Made by a program: the position numbers and the translations under genes. The notes under the pieces are model-generated. The model saw only the letters and a program-made list of their open reading frames with translations. It did no database searches and was not told the DNA's origin. Shown here piece by piece: positions 1 through 11,771 of a DNA stretch of 64,000 bases. This DNA comes from Endocalyx cinctus (lineage: Eukaryota; Ascomycota; Sordariomycetes; Amphisphaeriales; Apiosporaceae), in assembly GCA_001600455.1 (NCBI GenBank), contig BCKC01000001.1, positions 5,730,441 to 5,794,440 on the forward strand, given 5' to 3'. Numbering within the stretch: position 1 is the stretch's first letter; every line of letters begins with the position of its first letter.

Positions 1-223
1 TACTTCTTTTTTCCTTGTTTTTTTATACTTATTGGAAAAAAAAAGAAAGAAAAAGAGAAAATATATATTATCATAGAAAGTTTTAAAACATAACATCATT
101 TAAGGTAGTATCAAAATATCAGGTTATCGTGGGATTGGATAAATATTTATTTTTTTGGAGTCCAAGTCACACCGAAATAACGAAAATAAAAAGAAAAGAA
201 AGAAAAAGAAAAGAAAACATATC

Positions 224-1344
224 ATGTCCGCGGAACAACAACAACCTCCTTACCCCCTTCACGACTCCGTGAAGGATTTATTAGATCCCGAATATGTCGC
301 CTTCTACAACAAGTACCTCTTAAATGCTCAGCAAGTACATTTTCAGCCCGTATCGGCATCACGTGTCGGAGGCAAAATTATACCGGTAAGTCCGATCACT
401 TTTTGGAATCTGATCAAGAAAGTTCATTTCAATTAAATGGATATGGTTTTTTGTTTTTGTAGGGTGGAACGGATAATGTACCCGTCGGTAAGACGGTAGA
501 TGCCCACATAACCAGAGCAGAGACGCAAGGGCCTCCTGTGCTCGTCCGGGCTTTCATACCTGAAGGAGCGCCTCCGTCGAATGGGTGGCCGGTATTCCTA
601 TGGTACCACGGTGGCGGTTGGGTTCTGGGTAACGTAGACTCGGAAAATAGTCTGTGCACCAACCTGTGTTCGCGTTCCAAGTGCGTCATCGTCACGACCG
701 ATTACCGCTTAGCGCCAGAGGAACCCTTTCCGGCCGCGGTGCATGATGCATGGGAAACCGTGCTGTGGACCGTGTCTGGTGGCGCCGCCAAGGCGATCGG
801 TGAACCCCTCGACCTGACCAAGCTCGCCATCGGCGGCTCGAGCGCCGGCGGGAACCTGGCCGCCGTCGTGACCCAGAAGGTCCTCGACCAGGACATCTTC
901 GGCCCCAGAAACCTGCCCGGCTTCAAGCTCCAGATCCTCGTCGTCCCCGTCACCGACAACTCGGTCTGGCTCGACTCGAGCCCGACGTACGAGCGGTACG
1001 AGAACACGGCGGCCCTGCCCGCCGTCAAGATGCTCTGGTATCGTCGTCACTACCTGCCCAACGAGGCCGACTGGACTAAGGTCGACGCGTCGCCGCTGCG
1101 CATGGAGGGCAAGGACAGGTGGGCGAAGCTACCGCCCGCCGCCGTCGTCGTGGCCGAGCTCGACGTTTTGAGGTGGGAGGGCGAGGAGTACGCGAGGAAG
1201 CTTCGAGAAGCTGGCGTGGGAGCGGAAGTCACCGTAATTAAGGGGGTCCCTCATCCCTTCTTAGTCATGGACGCCGTCCTACAGAGGGGTAAGGAGGGTG
1301 TGACACTACTGTGCGAGACTTTAGCCAAGGCCATGAAGGATTGA
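224..1344 (+). CDS. Alpha/beta hydrolase fold-3 (HSL family) esterase/lipase
   Basis: Two exons, 224-385 and 463-1344, joined by a 77-nt intron (gtaag donor, tttgtag acceptor), give 347 aa. The ATG at 224 follows a long A/G-rich leader and is preferred over non-ATG in-frame codons upstream. The protein is a hormone-sensitive-lipase-type serine hydrolase: oxyanion motif HGGG at residues 103-106, nucleophile elbow GSSAG with Ser181, likely acid Asp288 (in AELDVL) and base His318 (in GVPHPF). The family hydrolyses short-chain esters or lactones; the substrate cannot be told from sequence. No signal peptide or membrane segment is seen, so it is probably cytosolic. The length fits the family. It stands alone, with about 4.3 kb of gene-free DNA downstream. 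The family call is firm; the physiological role is unknown. Confidence 0.93.
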
Positions 1345-3762
1345 ATAAAATAGAACACGAAAGAATTCTCGCATTCCATAGATTCTTATGTGTGATCCTC
1401 GACGTCCAGTAGAACTAGATGATAGATAGAAATACGTTATATCTAAAGATTTCACTACGGTGTAAAATTAAAAAGAAATTGAATAAAATTAAAAAAAAAA
1501 AAAAAGTTTTCTTTTTTGCAGCCTTCTGCCCAAACACAGTAGTAAGGCGGGTTATCCGCAGGAGAAGTATCCGCGGTGGTGTGAAGAGCAAACGACGCCT
1601 GGTAATATTGGTTGAATTAATGTTCTGGCTATGCAAGAAATATGTACGCGTCTGGATCGAGCACAGCCGACCTAAAACCGTGGGTACCTCCACATACCCG
1701 TTGCCACCAGACACGAGATTCCTCGTTGATTTTTTTTTTTTCATAGCCATCTCGTCTGTTCGACTATGTAGTCCTTGATATGGGGGGGTGATGAAAAGGC
1801 GGCCCCAACCGATAGGGGATGACCGCATGTCTACTTGTGATTCGTTTCATGGCCAGAGAGGACTGGTTGACGAATGCGAGGGCTCGCACAGGTTATCTCG
1901 TAATGAGACCCTGAGCGCGCTAGGCACAGCGATCTTCCCCATGTTCCTAACTCGCTCACCAGAAGCGAGGCGGCAGGCAACATATGATTTTTTTTTTTTC
2001 AAGGTTTTCTTAAAACCTCTGCAACCTGAGGAAATGGAGAAGAAAGAAAGATAGAGAAAAAAAGTGCCGACCTAAGCGATGAAGTCACAAGATGACATCT
2101 CCCGGGGGTCCCTTTAGTAGCGGACAGTCATGGAACCGACGTAATCTTAACGAGTTCTTGAATATGTACACATCTTTTTCTCGCATCTCCTATTTCCCCC
2201 AAAATTTTCGGTACCTGGGCTCCGAAAAAAGTCGGAACGGGTGTCAAATCTAAGTTCGTATCGCTCCCCTTGGGGCGCGGTGAGCAGGATGACTCCTGGG
2301 TGGTGGGGGGGAGAGGGACTGGACCTATCCGGCAGCAGAATACAGCGTGCACTTTAAATAAACTTTATTAATAATATGCTGACGAAGCGGATATCATGTC
2401 AGATTCATGATGCCATGAAACCTTTTTCGATGCAGTCATTTGCGAGTCAATACATCTACGCAGTCTCCGTTTAAGTCCTCCTATCTCCAGTTGACAGGCA
2501 AGGTTAAGTTTGGATTTAACGCATCTTGATGACATACGGGTTCAAGAAAAAGTAAGGCCACCGGTCAAGCTTTTTTGTTTGCTCCTTTTTTTCGCCTCAT
2601 GGGACAGGGAAATCCATACAATGGAATATATGATTACTTATTATTATTACCATTATTTTTCAAGGGGATGCGATGTTACCCTGTCGAATGATCTGTTCAT
2701 CAAAAGGCGTTCAAGGCAAGGGGAGTTTGGGGGGAGTTGGGGGTAAACGAGGAACGAAGAACAAAGAACGAACGGGGGGTAAGTTTGCTGAGTAAGGGAC
2801 AATAATTAACCACAACCTTGGAACACATAGCCACACCACAAAATATAGTTTGAGACTGATAATCGCTCCAAAAGGTTAATGATACCGTGACCTACGGTAG
2901 GAGACCAAAATTCAGGCAGATAAAGTTCCAGGCATAGTGTAATGTTACAACTAAATGGCTATATACTAACAGTTGTCTTATTCTACAGTACTTGATGACG
3001 CCAGCTAGGTTCATTATGGGGGCGGTGGTGGACTTAAGTGGAGATATATGGACAAGGAAAAGTTTACTCGAGATACTGTACAGTAGCGAGTGGGCTTCGT
3101 CGATATAGTGTAAGTCTGATGGATTATTTTTTGCAACCCGCAGTACAAGTACATACTAAACGCATAGGGCTGCTAGGGACGGGATAGTTAGCCTGTGGAT
3201 TTAGGATACTCTATTAAAAAAAGAAATCAATATCTTTTGATGACATATGTACAGTATGGGGCGGGATTTGAATTATCTGACAATCAGAGCCCGCTACGCA
3301 AGAAGTAGGTAGCATATACTCGATCTAGCATGTCGTTTATGCTTAGTTTATCGAAAGAATAATTCTTGATTTTTTTTTTTTTTGCCTTTTTTCTATTTTA
3401 CCTAGATCCGAGGTGATAAAAGGGTAAGAAAAAAACAAGGGCAATCAGCATGATCATAACATGGATTCCGATGACGGAGGCGGTAGAGAAAAGGAGGAAA
3501 AAGACGATAACCTTTTGAGTTTTTTTCACGAGAGGCATTGCAAAGCGAAACGCAACTTTGGAAATTACAACCACATGATTAGTCATTACCGCAAGGGCGC
3601 AGGCATTCAAAGGGGAAATCTCGGCGATCAACGTCGTACTGCGTGGTGAGTAAACAAAATAAAAATATCTATCCACGTTTTTCGTTTTTCGTAAGCCATC
3701 GTACCAAGGGTCTCTACCATTGACGTAATCATCTTGCATTGCATATGGTAAAGACTACCGAA

Positions 3763-3815
3763 TGTGTGTATGTGTGTATGTGTGTATGTGTATATGTGTA
3801 TATATGTGTATGTGG
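3763..3815. repeat. GTATGT/GTATAT microsatellite
   Basis: Imperfect tandem TGTGTATG/TGTATA units, ending about 25 bp before the palindrome at 3841. Intergenic. Confidence 0.85.
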
Positions 3816-3840
3816 TGTACAGGTAGAGTGAGAAATACAG

Positions 3841-3856
3841 TACGGAGTACTCCGTA
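3841..3856. repeat. Perfect 16-bp palindrome TACGGAGTACTCCGTA
   Basis: The sequence is its own reverse complement and is made of two inverted copies of TACGGAGTA sharing the central TA. Half-sites of the same nonamer recur at 13898-13906 and 15933-15941, nearly at 14557, and inside ura2 at 28514. Function unknown. Confidence 0.8.
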
Positions 3857-4874
3857 TAATCATCTATTATGTATGGGACTTCGATACTTTGTCAAAGTCC
3901 GCTCAGAAATCCGCCTGGGTGCCCACTTCAGATTCCGCGGAACACATCGATTTAAGACTTACCCATAATTGTCGGTGAGAAAATAATTTGTAGGTTAAAT
4001 GAACCCTAGAAGATACATACCTAAGAAAAGAAAAAAGAGAGGATAGAGAGACAGAGAGAAAGAGAAAGAAAGAGAAAAGGGTTAATAATGATAAATTATG
4101 GTTAAGTCTCGGTCTATTTGGACCTGGAGGATCCATTTGGTCTCTATGGTCTATACGGTCTGACGGTCCATTGGACCTATAGAACGGTTTTACCGGTCTA
4201 AAATAGTATAAAACCAATCATGTTCTTAACTCCTGGTGATCGATCTGTATACCCCACAAGTAAAAGTCAACGGGATAGACTTAATAGCGTAAGAGGTTAT
4301 CCCGACGAATGAACTGGGGGTGATGTTGAAATATCTTTTCTGACTACTTCATACAAGTATTTCACCTCCGGAGAGTTCCAGGGCCCAGCGAGGGGGGGTT
4401 GGTTACATTTTCCTTTGCTAGCCTTAGTCTAAACAGGCCGATGACATGCAATACTTGTAATAATCAATTTCGTAAAGTCATTGCGAGTTTGGTCAGGTCA
4501 AAAGCGCGCTGAATATCCAGGACGAGTAAAAAAATAAAAAATAAAAAAGAATTACGCTATTATCAACCCCATTAATCCCCAATAAACCAACCCCCTGTTA
4601 GTCGGTCCATCTCGTTCTTTATGCAGAGTCTGAAATACAAGTCAGATACTAAGCTCCATCATAGTTGAGCCAAAGTAAGAACTTGAACATGTTTGGGATA
4701 AGTCAGTATAACAAGTATCATAGCATGTATCTTTTTTTTCTCTTTCTACAGCTATTTCTTCCCAATTTATCATCATCATCAGCTGTCAGGGTTCATAAGG
4801 TTATATACCTTGCTAGCCACTATTACATTAATAGATCACACATATATTTACATATGTATATGAATATCTGAAAA

Positions 4875-4928
4875 CATATATATATATATATATCCTCTTA
4901 TATATATATATATATATATATGTATATA
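4875..4928. repeat. TA dinucleotide runs
   Basis: Two (TA)n stretches separated by a short C/T interruption (atcctctt), in gene-free DNA. Confidence 0.9.
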
Positions 4929-5661
4929 CATGCGCGCATAGTTACTTTATACATGATTAAATGTACAGTATTAGGTTAACTTAAACACACTCTACCCTCC
5001 CACTTAACTGACCTAACCTATTTATCTGAAGCCACAGTTTTGACCTTGAAGAAAGTCATACATAGACAAGTAGCATCCTCTCTCTCTCTTTTCATCTCTA
5101 TCCATATTATATATTATTATTCTCATTCTTATACTTACGTAGTAGATTATATATTTTGGTCTCCCCCTTTTTTTTTTCTTTTCAACTTTCATTATTTTGA
5201 TAACTCGAAAGCTATTTTTTTACCATTGAAAACAAAGCTTTTTAAACACTCCCCGCTCCCCGCTATTTCTTCAGGTAGCAAATCCCCTTAAAACCAAACA
5301 AAATCGTTTTATTACCTTGTAAACTATTCGTTATACCCAGCCAATTCCGTCTCTGTAATTCGTGCACTTACTACCTATACTGGCAACCCCCAACCCGTTT
5401 TATATTTATTCCCGGCCATTTGAAAACATTACCGACCCATTCAGAATTGAACGTCTCCGGAAACTACTTTAACAAGAATCCAAGGCCAAGCCCTTTCCTT
5501 TACTTACCCGAGTCCGGAAATTGTCACGGGAAAAGAAAGAAAAAAGAAAAAGAAAACAAAAAGATTGGTTGACTTAATATAGACTAAGATTAAAAGAGAG
5601 AGAAAAAAAAATAGACGTGACAAAAGAAGAAGAGAAAAAAAGAAGAAAAACCTTTTATCGG

Positions 5662-6017
5662 ATGTCGTCCACCCACCATCTGCCGCAGCCTTTGTCGTAC
5701 GGCCGCGGTTACGGCGATAGGGCAGCCTTTGGCATCGGAGGGCCAGGGGATTTCTCTTCTTCCGGCCCCTCTCCCACATCCGGTTTGACACCGTCGTCCG
5801 CCGGCAGCACCATATACGCTTCCCCCGATTCGACCACCGGCGGCGGTGGTCGACCGTACTTCTCAGCCAAGCAGGAACCTGACGACGGGACCAGCAGCGG
5901 AAGCAGTACCACCGCCGAACCGACTTCTTCCTACCTAGGCCCTTCTTCTCGCAAAAAGCAGAAGAGAAATAAACCGACTCTGAGTTGCTCGGAGGTAAGC
6001 CTCCTTCCCTTTCCTCT

Positions 6018-6056
<39 letters not shown>

Positions 6057-8520
6057 TCCTTAGACTCCACACCCACCCACACGTAACGTAAATTACACCA
6101 CATACCCACCCGCCTAGGGAAGATCCTCCCATCCTCCACCCCTCTCTGCTAAATAAGCTAAGTAAACTCTACTAACGTAACTCTAAAATAAAGTGCGTTT
6201 TTCGAAAAACCAAGGCAAGTGCGTCATCTTGTCTTCTTGAATTGAACACTTGTTCTAGATCCCCAGCATCTGGACTCGGTCGGTGCACAATACCTACAAG
6301 GAAACTCTTTTCTTTCGGAGTTGTGTCTCTGTTCAGTGCATTTAGTGTTGAATACTAGCTAGTCCCGGTGATTTCATCGCGCATCGACATCTGGTTGGTA
6401 AGCCTCTGACTAGAGTGTGCTAACATATTTTCCCTTTCGGTTGTTTAGTGTGACAGAGGGAGACCTCATTGTTTAGCTTGTGAGTATTAACCTCTTTCAA
6501 CTTTCGAACTTTTTGCCCTGGATCTGATTTTGCTCACACAATATTTACGTCAGGCATAAAACGACAGACAGAATGCCAGTATGCTCATGTGGCAAATCTA
6601 CTCGAGTAAGGTTTTCCCCCCCAATAAACTTCATCGACCCTTTTTTTTCTTTATCTGTTTCGGCCCGTTTTCTTTTCTTAAAAAAAAAAAACTTGATTAG
6701 TGTGAAAGCTTACCAAAGACATCTGTTTTTTTTAACCCCCCTCCTTTTCTCTTGCAGAGAGACGACGCGGTCAGCCAACAACGGTCGCAGAATGACCAAA
6801 CCGCCGAAAAAGAAGCTGGCGAGCGGTAGCAGTAGTATTAGCAGCAGCGGAATGCCGCCTTCGGTTCCGAACATAGCTGACAGAGGTATTCTTACCGCTG
6901 GGGTCACCACGCGTGCGTCCGTATCATCCTCCACGGGGCTCCTCTCTAACGTCCCTTTCTCGCTCCCAACAGCATCCTCCAATGTGTTTGGGATAGGCTC
7001 GGCGCACCCGTTCGCCAACTACTGGACCTGCGAGGGCGGGCTTCCGGAGGTGATCGGGGTGCTCCCGGACAAGCTGCAGGCCGACATCCTGCTGGACCAG
7101 TACTTCGAGTGCGTGGACCCGATCTACCCCATGATCCACAGGCAGTCCTTCTACGCCGATTACGAGCAGTTCTGGTCCCTCAACCCGTCCGAGAAGACGG
7201 ACGCCTCCTTCGTCGGCCTGCTCTTCGTCATGCTCGCCATGGGCACCCAGTTCGTGCCCGCGACCAGCCCGCGAGATCGGAAGCAGACGGCCGAGTTCTA
7301 CGCCTCGGCCAGCAATCAAGCTCTCCGCATGAGCTCCTATCTAAGTACCGCTTCTATACCTTCGTTGCAGGCAATGGTTTTAATAGCTTACTTTCTCATG
7401 AATGATAACCACGCTTCGGATGGGTGGTCGTTTGCTGGTATTATCATAAGGCAGGCTTACGCGATGGGTTTACACAGGGATCCGAATATAGGTATGCATC
7501 GAGCCCCAGTATTTTTTTAATCCCCTTAAAATCGCTTATATTGCATTGACCCGCCCCCTTGGCGCGTGAACGTATACTAACATACTCCTTTTTTTCTTAC
7601 TTTTTCCCTTTTGCTCTATTACAGTCACGCCAAACGCCAGCGATTTCGAGAAGCAGCAGCGACGCAAGCTTTGGCAAGCGGTGCTGCTTCAAGATACCTT
7701 CCTCACGGTCCTCCTGTCCTTGCCGCCGAGCGCGACGCACACGGACGTGAAGGTGGACGACTTCGCGGACAACCCGTCGGCGATCGCGACGTCGGACCCG
7801 ATCGACACGGCGTACATCAAAGGATCGTGGACGCTGGCGAACCTGGTGCAGGAGACGATCTGCAGCCCGCGGTCGCTAGACATGCCGATCTGCTCGACGC
7901 AGCGGCAAAAGTCCAAAGTGGTGGCCGATTTTCGGGCCGTGTACCGGTCCTTCCCGGACATATTCCGGTCGTGGGACCAGGACAGCATCGCGCAGCTCGC
8001 GAGCACGAACAAGCGGGCCGTGAAGCAGACGTTGTTCCTCAGCAGCAATTACTACCACAACCTCATGCTCGTGCACGCCTCAGAAAGCGCCGACGTCCCC
8101 GTCAACATCCGCGCGACGCTCGAGGCCGCCCACGAGGCCATCGTCGCCTTCTTCGCCCTCTTCTCCCTCTTCGACTCCGAGGCGCGGGTCTGGTGGGTCT
8201 TCAACCATCGCGCCTTCCTCGAGGCCCTCTGCATAGGTACCGTCCTGCGCGAGGTCGCCAGGGATCCCGAGGCGGCCGAGCAGTTGACGAGGGATCCGAT
8301 CTTCGCGAGGGCGAAGGCTGATATATGTAAGAATATTTCTCTTGTCTACTCACGCGTTTGTTCATATTTTAGCTTTTCTATTCTACAAGAATGAATAACC
8401 GTTGACATCTTAAAAAATCATATAGCTCGCATGATACAAATCATGAAAGTGATGAGCGAAGGGGAGCAAGGATCCGACATCGCGCGGACGAGAGTTGCGG
8501 TATTGAGCGAGTACTTATAG
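5662..8520 (+). CDS. Zn2Cys6 transcription factor with fungal-specific TF domain
   Basis: Seven exons read from frame and splice signals: 5662-5994, 6194-6214, 6449-6479, 6554-6605, 6758-7491, 7625-8326, 8426-8520; product 655 aa. The DNA-binding zinc cluster is spread over four exons: Cys109, 112, 119, 126, 129 and 136 in C-x2-C-x6-C-x6-C-x2-C-x6-C spacing, canonical for the family, preceded by a basic stretch (RKKQKRNKP). Cys112 and the x6 loop come from a 21-nt microexon. From about residue 230 the PF04082-type domain is recognisable (DQYFECVDPIYPMIHRQSF, then GWSFAGIIIRQAYAMGLHRD). The protein is inferred to be a nuclear regulator; target genes cannot be inferred, as no pathway cluster adjoins. 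An 87-nt in-frame segment in exon 5 (6886-6972) could be an optional intron. Class is firm, exon structure good. Confidence 0.9.
6020..6053. repeat. (CT)n microsatellite inside intron 1
   Basis: About 16 CT units, placed between the donor at 5995 and the microexon at 6194 of the Zn2Cys6 gene. As a long pyrimidine run it could affect splicing (inference). Confidence 0.9.
6194..6214 (+). other. 21-nt microexon flanked downstream by a GC-AG intron
   Basis: Part of the Zn2Cys6 gene. It reads seven codons (C-V-F-R-K-T-K), phase 0 on both sides. The upstream intron (5995-6193) carries a perfect TACTAAC branch site at 6170-6176 and ends AAG; the downstream donor is AAG|GCAAGT, the consensus for GC donors, and the intron (6215-6448) ends TTTAG after a GCTAAC branch. 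Leaving the exon out removes the second zinc ligand and the basic loop. Confidence 0.88.
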
Positions 8521-11500
8521 CGCGAGCGCAACCGCGTTATTGTTCTCGTCGTCGTACGGTTTAAATCGCTGTACATAATGTTCGTGGTATATGTCAACCA
8601 TATAGACAAAGTCGCCAGGCGGAGAAGGACAGGGAGTGAGCAGATAATGATCATGTATATCTGACGATATGAGGCGGATGAACCTTAATGACTGTTGAAA
8701 TCACTGCTTTAGAAACCCCTTAAAACCTTTACATACCACATCTACTATCATACTATATGGAGGTCGACTTAGCAATGAGTGCACATATGTTACTACTATT
8801 ACTACCCTCTACACATTTATCAATACTACGAGATAACGACTTGGAAATTATGAAGTCTACGTTAATTCCCATGCCTAATTTAACGTATTAAAACAGTCCA
8901 CGATTAATATCGACTTTTTCTTTCCTCATTATTTTGTGTCTATGGATGTCTCCAAACTTATTCTTTCCCAAATCCCTCGAGGTGTCAATGCGAATAGGGG
9001 TAAACGTACGCATCGTCCAAACAAACAAACAAACAAAGCACCACACCGTTTCCCGCACTACAGCGCTAAACCTTTTCATATCCTATTTAAACTCAACGAT
9101 CAGATAACAACCGACAAACAAATATACGTCATATCTTTTTCACAGTCTTTTTTCTTATGGTGTGATCGACCGGAGATGTAGAATACTGTGAAACACAGTA
9201 TAGTCTTACAGCCTCTCTATCTGACAATGCAGAGATTCTCAGCTGAAAAAGAAATGTGTGGAAGAGTAAAAAAAGGGGTGGGAGGAGGTGTGCGGAGAGG
9301 GGAGAGGGGAAATAATACAATATTAGAAATCATCAATCTCTACGTACATACACACATATAATCAATACATGCGCCCTTTGAAATACTTACTTACTCACAC
9401 CGGCTACATTTACCTACGTAAACTACCTGATGCACAACTAAAATGTGTCAGACGAGAAGAAGACAGAACAAAACAAACAAAAAAAAAGTATCAGAGCGTA
9501 TGAACAAACGAATGAATGAATGATCTGTAAGGTTACGTATACCATCATCTATTAATACAATGAGATACAAACAAAATTAACTCTTTCTTTTTTTATACTA
9601 TTCTACTCTACTCTGCCTTTACCATGTTACCATCCTCCTCTATCCGATTCCCCCCTCCATAAAAAAAAAAAAAGGTTCGGCGCCTCCGTTCCACAACTTC
9701 TCTTACATCAACTAGAAAAAAAAAAAAGAATTTCAGCCCAATATATAAAAAAACTCTTTTTTCTTTTCCTCGCCCCTCCCATGCTTTGGTACAACCACAC
9801 GGACCTGCAAACCTCAAACTACACGTTTTTCTCTCTCTTTCCTTTCCTTTTCTCTTCATTAGCTGCATATTATATCTTTGCTTCTTCTTCTTCTCGTTGC
9901 CTTTTTCATCGGGTAGGAAGAGGGAGAGAAAAAAAAAAAGGAGAAAGGGGTTTGAAAAATTTTTTACGTGATGCCCAACATACCCTCCCTGTCTACAGGT
10001 TCTCAGCCTGAAAATATCATTTTAAATCTTTTTTTTCTCTTATCCTAACCTTTTATCGTTCTATTCGTAATCATAACAACGTTGATGATGATGGTGGCGT
10101 CGAATAATTTACATTTATTATTATTGTTTTTTTCTTACGAGCAAGCTGAACGAAAAAAAAAGGGCTCCCCCCCCCTTCTAGAAAAACGCCGCGTACAGAT
10201 CAAATTTCTTGTTGGAGGGGAAGGGATTTTTTATCTTGCTCGGTTGTATGCCGGTGATACTTCCTTACCACGTGCTGTTTTTGTTTGCTTCCACTAGTAA
10301 ACTTGAGTAACCCAAGGTTTATATTTTTAATTTTTAAATTTTTTTTTTTTTTTNNNNNNNNNNNNNNNNNNNNNNNNNNNNNNNNNNNNNNNNNNNNNNN
10401 NNNNNNNNNNNNNNNNNNNNNNNNNNNNNNNNNNNNNNNNNNNNNNNNNNNNNNNNNNNNNNNNNNNNNNNNNNNNNNNNNNNNNNNNNNNNNNNNNNNN
10501 NNNNNNNNNNNNNNNNNNNNNNNNNNNNNNNNNGGGGGGGGGGGTGAGGTTGTATATAGTAGTATAGAGAGGAGAGGGACAGAGCGAAGGACGAAAAAGA
10601 AATAAACTATAATGACGACGAATGCAATGTAACGTATGTAGGTAGTATAGAGGTAAGCAAAGTATGTAGTGTATACTAGAAAAAGGATGATGGTTGATTT
10701 TGGTCAACGAGAGCTTGTATTGTCTCGTGGCGTCCGAGTTCTGCTTTTAGACTTTGCGACGATAAGACTCGCCGTAAGAAACACTCGATTTGGTTGCTTT
10801 GCTGAACATCATAATGACAATCTCCGGACGAAAAGGAAATTGTGTATCGAAGAAGTCAACTTGGGAAATAAACCCGGTCACCCAACTCATGAGAATCACG
10901 TTCAAGAATTATATCCCAATTTCACTTCACATCGCATGAAATCATCTATCCGTTTAGATAGAAGATTACGTCCAGCTTTTTGTTCAATTCTTCAATTATC
11001 CCTAATGAACCTCGAAATACGACATGAGTCTTATATATATGTACATCACCTCCTGCGTGATACCATAGTTGCCTCTTCCAACCCTGTCTTCTCGTACTCC
11101 CGCTCCTGAAAAGAAAAAAAAAAAAGCAAAGACTCCAGTACGAGCTCAAGACAGACCGTCGACCGCGTCCTTTGCTCCACCTTCGTCGGATATTACCAGA
11201 CTTCATATCCCTTCGAACATGAATCTGTGAAAAATGTATATGTAGTAAAATATATATGCGTGTCCCATTACTTGAACCCCGTAGTTTGTTTGTCCGATGA
11301 AAATGCCCATGCCATAACGTCGTAAAGTCTGGATTGGTTCGAATGTGGCTTTCTCTCTTTTTTTTTTTGTTCCCTTATATTTTTTTTTCTTTACACGTAA
11401 CCACGAGACGCCACAACGTCCCAATCCTTTCAGAGTGCTTTTCCATATGCCCAATGCCATTTCAAATGGTAGCAGAACTTAAGTTGTGTAGCTGAAATCT

Positions 11501-11771
11501 TCCCATTCCCTCGGCTTCAAATAATTTAGCCTGTTGTAATTGTAATGAAGCCGTAACGAAAGCCTTGACGATAGCCACACTGTCGAGGGTTGAGACTTTC
11601 CCCCAACTGGCTATGCTGAAGCGATGATACAAAAAAAAAAGTTATAGAAAAAAAAAAGAAGTTGCAAACTCCGTCGCGATGTTGGTCAAAATAGAAATGA
11701 GTTGAGGGCCATGGAGCCCAAAATGAACAAACCGCCACCATGCCTGTTTTGTTATAACGACGTACGTAACC
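8521..11771. other. Intergenic region with an assembly gap
   Basis: No gene is supported. 8521-10353 is AT-rich with homopolymers. 10534-11771 is somewhat GC-richer and holds several short protein-like frames on both strands (for example minus strand around 11700-11200), but none has a clear start, splice signals and family match together. Part of it may be the 3' UTR of the minus-strand gene ending at 11772. Confidence 0.6.
10354..10533. other. Assembly gap (180 N)
   Basis: Run of N flanked by a poly-T tract on the left and a G11 run on the right, so the break coincides with homopolymers. True length is unknown. Confidence 0.99.

Larger units (their letters stand above)
1345..5661. other. 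Gene-free intergenic region
   Basis: About 4.3 kb without a supportable gene. It is AT-rich with poly-A/T tracts, a GTATGT-type microsatellite near 3763-3815, two TA runs near 4876-4922 and a 16-bp perfect palindrome at 3841-3856. Short open frames here are low-complexity (Lys- or Phe-rich) and lack convincing protein character. Confidence 0.7.

Noticed and set aside
3251..3300. tRNA-like segment (ggatttgaa next to a short hairpin tctgacaatcaga)
   Set aside because: The B-box resemblance is partial and no acceptor or D arm can be paired around it.
7611..8321. 236-codon frame overlapping Zn2Cys6 exon 6
   Set aside because: Arg/Gly-rich shadow; the other frame carries the conserved transcription-factor domain.
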